Part shown: positions 60,901-64,000 of the stretch, piece by piece
Layout of the letters: each line of letters opens with the position of its first letter
How positions within the stretch are numbered: the first letter of the stretch is position 1
Assembly (NCBI GenBank): GCA_022457155.1
Contig: JAJGOT010000099.1
Span: 1,219,501-1,283,500, forward strand
Direction: 5' to 3'
DNA from: Cladopsammia gracilis
Lineage: Eukaryota; Cnidaria; Anthozoa; Scleractinia; Dendrophylliidae
DNA length: 64,000 nt
The notes under the pieces: model-generated
Seen by the model: only the letters and a program-made list of their open reading frames with translations
Databases searched by the model: none
Told to the model about the DNA's origin: nothing
Translations under genes and position numbers: made by a program

Positions 60901-63221
60901 TCGATGACACTGCAGACGTAAATTGAAAAATATGTTACAGAATTCCGTCCTTTGCATCAAAACTTCAATATGATAAAATATTTTGCGGTGATTGTTGTTT
61001 TGTACATTGAAATTTCTACAGGTTCATATCAAAGTGGTATGACCTATTGTAAGCGATCACCTTGGCCGGTTTGCAGTTTGGGTGGTCGCTTTTTTTAATG
61101 CGGGAAGTGCAACTCAATAACTTATATATTGCTGAATTTTTGAAAACATGGTCAACGAAAATTACAGCAATTTCACTATAACTAGCCCAAACAAAGGTTT
61201 TTATGACCCCGATCAGCCCGAAAATCACACAGAAGAGAGAGAAGAGGGAAAAGGGAGCGAGAGCGAGAGAAAAAAGACTAGCAGCGACTTTAGCTTTTAT
61301 ATTGTGGGGTTTAGAGAGGCCAAGCACCCTCACAGACATGTACACTTACTTAAGGCGACATGGTTTTCAAAAATCCAGCTACAATAGATATAATTGCATA
61401 ACAAAGACAACAAGAACAGCGCACCACACAGAGAAGTACATACTCTTTAGTTTTCATTTATTTGCTTAAACTTAAATTAAAATTACATTACCCTTACTGG
61501 CTGTACGTTGGGTTTGCCCGGAGAGTGAATGTTAATTTTGCTGGAGTGAGGGTTAAAGTGCATTTTCATTTTAAGGATAAAGAAAGCAAATACTATATCC
61601 CGAGTTTAAGTAGCCAATCAGAGCGCGCGAAAAACGCGCCCATCGACTGATTTGGTATATATTAAATATCTATGTCGCAAAATATATATTATTATTATTT
61701 TTTAACCTAATAAGAAATAGAATGGTCTTAGTTTTTGTCCTCCTTAATGTTTAGCCAGATGTTTAGCTTAAAAACGAAACATGTCAAACGAAATTCTTAA
61801 TTTTCGCCTCACATCCTATGTTGTAGTAACCTACAATAGTACTGGTAACCTAGTATGTGAGGTTCTCACAAAATATTTATTTTAATGTTCAAAATATTGG
61901 GAAAACAATTTTAATAAATAGGCGAAAAATATATATATACATTATATTAGCTAAACGAGGGCACTGCCAGCTCCGTTGCATGGATATTTTTTACTGCTAT
62001 TCACCTCTTAGCTTTGTATTTCGCGCAAGTTTCCCCCCGCCCCCCCCCCCCCCAATTCATTAGAAATAGAGTAACTATTTTGGGCTGGCTGTCCATTCAC
62101 ATTATTCCATTTTAAAATAGCAAAGGTGCCGTAACAATTAGTCATTATTTGAAGAGTTCAGCAGCTTAATTTCCTTTTTTAGTCAAAGCTATGATGTAAT
62201 GAAATATTATTAATCTTTAATGTTAAGAATTAACATTTTGAAAACGTTTTCAGACTCAAAACGCCAAAAAATGAGAACGGTCAGTTCCGGCTCAGCCAAA
62301 GCTCAAAATTTAAACGCTCTTATTAAGAGAGTGTAATTTTATTGTCGGAGGCGCGCCGACGTGTCGCTTTACTTTGTAGATCGGAAAATCCTAGCATGTA
62401 GAATAATTAAGCCCAAGAAAGTTTCAGATGGCATTGTTCATAAACATTTTCCCATGTTTTAATTTCCAATGTACCAATGCTCGAATTTTGTAAACTTTCA
62501 TCAAAAAGTGTTTATATGATACACGACTTTCTGTGGTAATACATGGATTGATCTGTAGTACAAGACATCTGGTTCAATCCTTGAAGCAATTCAAAACCAA
62601 TGGTATCTCCTTTACGTTATTATGACCAACGTCTTCGCGTTCTATGATCAACTAAACCGAATGCAAAAATCTCCAAATTAATTCGAAATTGATGAGGCCG
62701 GAACGATGGGGACCGTTCTTCGTGTCTCATTTAAGGCGGATGCTTAGAGTCAGCTTTCTTTTATAACCAGTAAAACCAAATTAAATGGCTATACAAATTG
62801 CCCATCGGCTTTAGCGTGTTTGTGCAATACAAGTATAATTAATGAACTAGGAATTAAAATTAAAACTGCAATAGGCGACTAGCCGACAACATTGTCGACA
62901 GTGAACCCCATTTTCTTCGAGCCGAGACTCATTTCAGCCCCACCAACTTATCCCCCCCCCCCCCCCCCCCCCCCTCCCGCTCCCCACCCAGGCAAGGTTG
63001 TGTCCTGCAACATTGGATTGGGTGACGGGGGTTAATACGCAGTGATAAATATGCCAGGAAAAGCAGTTTTCGTATGCAGTGCATGATTGTGTCAACTATT
63101 TGTCGCCAAATGAGAATTTCGTACAATAATTGCATTTATGTTTTTGTTTTTTTTTTTCATAGGAGAATCTAGTATTTTTTTTCTTCATTTACTTTCAAAT
63201 TCTGGTAAGGAACTCGTAACC
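60901..63221. other. No gene recognised; 5' flank of the second SLC10A7-like gene
   Basis: Open frames at 61016-61469 overlap on opposite strands and have no recognised motif. C-tracts lie at 62041-62053 and 62952-62974. TTTTTCATAG at 63155-63164 could be an acceptor for a 5' UTR intron just ahead of the ATG at 63222. Confidence 0.4.
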
Positions 63222-63719
63222 ATGGCTAAACAAGACACCAAAGCGGCGATCAAACACGAAGACCGGACTGAATTATGTCTGCCAAAGTCTTCACCGGTGG
63301 TTAAACTTTGGGAATTTATAAACAACTATTACCTAGCGATTGGGGTTATTTTGATGATGATAATAGGATCGCAGTGGCTGAAATCAGGATCCTTTCTTGC
63401 AAGCATTTATTTCCCGTACATTTGTCTTGCTCTGTGTTTTTTCTTGTGTGGCCTTCGTATGAAAACAGATGAACTTCTCGTTGCCGTCAAGTCTTACAAA
63501 GCCATCATTTGGGGAATTCTGACAATTCTTTTGGTAGTTCCAATCACAGGAACGCAAATCACGAAGACTATTCAGTTTGCGACTATGGTCGACGATAATT
63601 TGACCACATCGGAATCAATTGTTGTTGGAAACGTAACCGCCATTGGTCCGACGGAGTTCGCGTTCGCGCTTCAGGTGTTTTTTGTTGTCCCTGCGAGTAT
63701 GTCTGCCGGCGCCATCTTG
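63222..63719 (+). CDS. Second SLC10A7-like transporter, first coding exon (gene runs off the window)
   Basis: Starts at ATG 63222 (CCATGGC context) and ends at a donor TTG|GTAAGA, phase 0, 166 codons. It parallels exon 1 of the SLC10A7-like gene at 46935. Both have a charged N terminus, FLCGLRMKTDELLVAVKSYKAIIWGI matching the GLFLHSGLKLKTGEVKDAL block in shortened form, and FVVPASMSAGAIL ending at the same intron position as VPCTISAGVIL. The loop has two N-glycosylation sequons (NLT, NVT) where the first copy has NHS. Same strand, about 16 kb downstream: a tandem paralogue. The rest of the gene lies beyond 64000, so intactness is unknown. Confidence 0.82.
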
Positions 63720-63736
63720 GTAAGAACGGTTTTCAT

Positions 63737-64000
63737 ATGCTGTGTTCACACTAGGGCGAAATATGTTAAGTCTGATCATGAATGAAACGTGTTTACATCA
63801 GGCGGCGCATTGCGCAAATCATAATGGAAACATATTTATTCCGAGGATGATTGAATCTACCTCAGAAGGTAGTTTCGATCTAACTATTAAAGCCAGACAA
63901 AACACGTTTACTTAAACTCGTCTCCATGTTTAACACTGACAACACAGCATTCCCCTTCTTTTTTGCTGAAAAGCTTAACTATTGAGATTAAACACAAATT
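63737..64000. mobile_element. MITE copy in intron 1 of the second SLC10A7-like gene
   Basis: Starts TGCTGTGTTCACACTAGGGC and keeps the order of blocks seen at 47890 (TGATCATGAATGAAAC, CATCAGG, GGTAGTTTCGATCTAA, AGCCAGACA). It continues past the window end. Confidence 0.7.

Overview
The window is animal nuclear DNA: AT-rich, with intron-split genes (GT-AG introns), long intergenic gaps and very many mobile-element remnants. The gene set and the retroelement families (Ty3/Gypsy, Tx1/L1-like LINE, Penelope-like elements, many TIR elements) suggest an anthozoan cnidarian, most likely a stony coral. The species cannot be fixed from the sequence alone. There are no rRNA genes, no CRISPR arrays and no bacterial operons. 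|| Left third (1-23,000): a loose cluster of small two-transmembrane proteins on the minus strand, at about 1,349-1,884, 10,895-14,610 and 16,569-16,958. Two have cytosolic tails with PPxY motifs and one also has PSAP. The middle member is broken by a 2-bp frameshift and by a 2.96-kb TIR element that lies exactly inside the second membrane segment. That element carries a Penelope-like fragment (RT thumb plus GIY-YIG nuclease) and hammerhead-ribozyme-like cores. A complete 5.55-kb Ty3/Gypsy element with identical 162-bp LTRs, a primer-binding site, a polypurine tract and a GAAG target duplication lies at 17,225-22,776; its pol is interrupted by two 1-nt shifts. || Middle third (26,387-41,389): two conserved genes arranged head to head. 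On the minus strand is a four-exon enoyl-CoA delta-isomerase-like enzyme ending in SKL. On the plus strand is a six-exon TMEM104-like amino-acid-transporter-family gene. Their start codons are only 92 or 167 bp apart, so they probably share a bidirectional promoter. The third intron of the TMEM104 gene holds a 5'-truncated LINE with a 14-bp target duplication, and the first intron of the isomerase gene holds nested hAT-like and Harbinger-like elements. || Right third (46,935-64,000): two SLC10A7-like transporter genes on the plus strand, the second leaving the window after its first coding exon. They flank a single-exon FAD-dependent oxidoreductase on the minus strand. The same MITE sits in intron 1 of both transporter genes, which suggests tandem duplication. 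|| Everything else is repeats: foldback elements, microsatellites, fifteen long G/C homopolymer tracts, and several TIR elements whose interiors are degenerate arrays of TCGA-containing motifs. That shared architecture is the most unusual structural theme here. The intact host genes show that base quality is generally good, so the small indels in the two-TM genes and retroelements are more likely real decay than uniform sequencing error.
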